Part shown: positions 61,601 through 64,000 of the stretch, in pieces | Numbering within the stretch: the first letter of the stretch is position 1 | Layout of the letters: each line of letters begins with the position of its first letter | Assembly: GCF_000247815.1 (NCBI RefSeq) | Contig: NC_021677.1 | Location: 43,932,864-43,996,863, forward strand | Origin: Ficedula albicollis | Lineage: Eukaryota > Chordata > Aves > Passeriformes > Muscicapidae | DNA: 64,000 bases | Direction: 5' to 3' | The notes under the pieces: model-generated | What the model saw: only the letters and a program-made list of their open reading frames with translations | Databases searched by the model: none | Told to the model about the DNA's origin: nothing | Translations under genes and position numbers: made by a program

Positions 61601-64000
61601 GGAGTTCTGATACCCTGCTCCCGCTTCCCTCCAAGGTGTTTTTTGCTCAAACTTCGTTTACACTTGAAAAAAATCTTCCTTATATGTCATTAACTCAAAA
61701 TCTTATTGCTTCCGTTTCAGACCTGAAGAAGGACTTGTATATTCCTACAAATTTATTTGCGTTTCTTTTGCCTTTATTTTGCACACAAATATATCCTCGC
61801 TTGCATTCTGCAGCAAAGCTATGATGCTTCACGTCCTTGAACGGCTCAGGAGCACAGCACTACTGGGGTTTTCAGTGATCATTTATGTGGTTTGCACACA
61901 CCTTATCGGCCTGAAACCAATGCACCATGCAAGCCTAATAATTACTTTGAAATTGGATGTGTCCTTTTTTAAGAATAGCAAAGAACTCTGTAGATGGTTC
62001 AGCTACCTGCCCCTGAAGTAAAAATACCTGCAAGTGTGAAGACAGCATTTAGTTCTCCATCTGGGAGGCTGCCAGACCAAATTATAGTCAGAGTTACCCC
62101 AGTTAACTGTGAGATATTCACATCTAAATGAAAGTCATTAGACGTCCCAAGAACATTGCATCAGAGCATCATTATTTTGCCCATTTTCTGACTGAGTCTT
62201 TCTAGTTACAGACAGTGTCAAAGGGCTTCCTCCACCTCATCGGGGCTAGCAAGGGGCTGCAGTGCAAGGATTCCTCAGTACTCCTCCCTGGGGTAAAAAT
62301 GTACATGGGAATGTGATAGAGAGGTGATCTGCCTGAGTGTATCCTCGTTTTTCTGCAGTAACTTGAGTGCTATTTCTGAGCAATGGTGTCTCAGCTTCTC
62401 AAACCAGTGACTTACTGCCTTGTGGAGATGAGCTGCAGTCAAGGCTATCATTTCAGATCTGGTGCATACTTGCAGAGCATCTCTTTTATCTTGGATAGCC
62501 TAGCATCACAATAGGAGATGCACTTCCTATAGATGGAGACACTCAAGATGCAATCGTCAGGGAACAGCATGAGGTGGTATCCTAATGCTGCTGTTCATTC
62601 TGTAATGTATAGGTTAAAACAGGCAGCCTGTGGTGAGATGATAGCCCTGGGTCAGATGGAAGAGAATCTTTCTTTAAATAAGTCCTGTGAGTTGAGACAG
62701 CATCCTCTTGTTTCCTACAGCCCTCCTTTTCATATAACTCCAGGGCAAATCCCACTTAATTTATAGACTCTGACAAGATCTTAGAGCAAGAATGATAGCA
62801 TGGTTGTAGAGCACAGGCTATCATTTAGTATATAAAGTGCCAATTTTCTGACAAAGTGTATAATCTAATATAGTGTTGTATAGTGTCTGTGTTTGATAGG
62901 AAACCTCTGTAAGTCACCTCAGATTAAGAAGGGAAGAGTTTAAACTGTTAAATGGGTAATGACAAGGAGGAAAGCAAATAATTCAGGCACAAGTCTCCAT
63001 TCTCTCCCCCAACAGAGATTTAACAAGACAGGAAAATACAATCCGCTTGAAATCTGACATATGTTTTTTGTGCTGTCTGATATCAGTGCATAGTTATTGT
63101 TTGCTTCCCCTGGGCTGAGAGAGCTTTATAAGCAGGCACATATTCACATATTCCCACAAAGTGTTTTGAGAGAAGGTCTTTCTGTTTTGCAGGGTCCCTT
63201 GATGGCAGGATTGAAAATAGCTTTACTCAAATCAGTAAAAATCTTAAGATTTTCCTGTGAAGGTATAATGAGGTGGATTTCTTCTACTGGCTAAGCCAGA
63301 GATCTGTCTCTTCAGGACTTGCCAGGCTCTGAAAGCAAAAAGGCATATTAGAAAAAGACATGAAAAATTATTACAGATTGATTGCGGGCTGAGTCCCAAA
63401 CCTGAAAAAACAGCTTAAAATCCCACTGCAGGATTTGAGGAATTCCAAAAATTTGGATGATCAGGGCGTGGAAGAGAGATTGAGATTTTCTCTGATTAAT
63501 TTACTCATTGGAGGGTCTGAATCAGTGGCACAGGATAGTTGGAGCCTTAGCTTTCTATATAGTCATTGGAGCACAGAGTACCTTCTGAAGAAGGCAGAAA
63601 GCCCAAGAAAGCCCAAGATTGAATTAAGTGAAGCAGATGTGGACTAGAAACTGGAACAGGCACTAGCTGAAGCGTTCAAAATAAATTTGGTGGTTAGGTG
63701 GGCAAAAAGCTCCTTTCCATTGTGATATTTGTGTGTAATGTCATGAGGGTAAGCCTGGAGGATGTCTAGAAATGTGATCCTTCCACAGGTATTTGCCAGC
63801 TTTAGTAAAGCATGCGTTGAATTGCTGTGCCATTACACAGAGCAAACAATATGTGTAACTTCGAAGGAAGATGACCATCTGTTTCCCCAAAGAGGCAAAC
63901 TAATAATATTTTGGTGTCAGTACAGTTCTCTGGGATCTCAGACTAAAATAACTTAATCCCTCTAATAAGAAGTTACTAAAGCTGGGGAAGCTGAGTGTAA
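61601..64000. other. unassigned sequence to the end of the window
   Basis: Returns to AT-rich, CpG-poor DNA. Frames of 60-80 codons (61779-62021, 62533-62766, 63097-63294, 63435-63647; plus) lack motifs. If 61.3 kb is a first exon transcribed rightwards, this would be its intron. Confidence 0.45.

Overview
The window is non-coding DNA from a bird, most likely a passerine. Three things point there. Decayed CR1 LINEs recur, several with the short ATTCTGTG-type 3' end that avian CR1s carry instead of a poly(A) tail. A short SINE at about 37.4 kb joins a tRNA-Ile(AAT)-like head to a CR1-type tail, the architecture of TguSINE1-type elements known from passerines. Two solo LTR fragments look like the ERVL-type LTRs common in avian genomes. 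Very old MIR-like SINE relics fit an amniote background. Family names rest on recognition by eye, not on a search.

I recognise no intact protein-coding gene, tRNA gene, rRNA gene or CRISPR array. Most of the sequence is AT-rich and CpG-poor with stops in every frame. Its longest open frames are explained by simple repeats (58.2-59.0 kb, 8.8-9.0 kb) or by retroelements. The window is best read as intergenic or deep-intronic sequence.

Layout. 0-25 kb: mostly unassigned sequence carrying six direct tandem duplications (periods about 32/62, 62, 68, 45, 77 and 825 bp) and a CR1 copy at 8.5-9.1 kb interrupted by an uninterrupted 122-nt G run. 25-27 kb: a 37-nt T run and a GC-rich unassigned block. 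35-38 kb: a cluster of old and young retroposons (antisense CR1 tail, MIR-like relic, CR1 3' end, tRNA-Ile SINE). 40-48 kb: two CR1 copies that retain the C-terminal end of the CR1 ORF2 protein, an antisense ERVL-type LTR piece and a short antisense CR1/SINE tail. 49.7-50.3 kb: a possible degraded antisense LTR. 54-57 kb: a MIR-like relic and a longer sense ERVL-type LTR. 57.3-59 kb: an old CR1 reverse-transcriptase fragment, an antisense CR1 tail and an 814-bp pure pentanucleotide array. 60.5 kb: another CR1 3' end. 61.28-61.6 kb: the only CpG-island-like segment, with a TATA-like motif just upstream; it is the best candidate for a promoter or first exon.

There is no gene system to describe. 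The notable features are structural: an 825-bp tandem duplication whose junction holds a 30-bp templated insert, the G122 run inside a CR1, the very long perfect TCTTC array, and the isolated CpG island.
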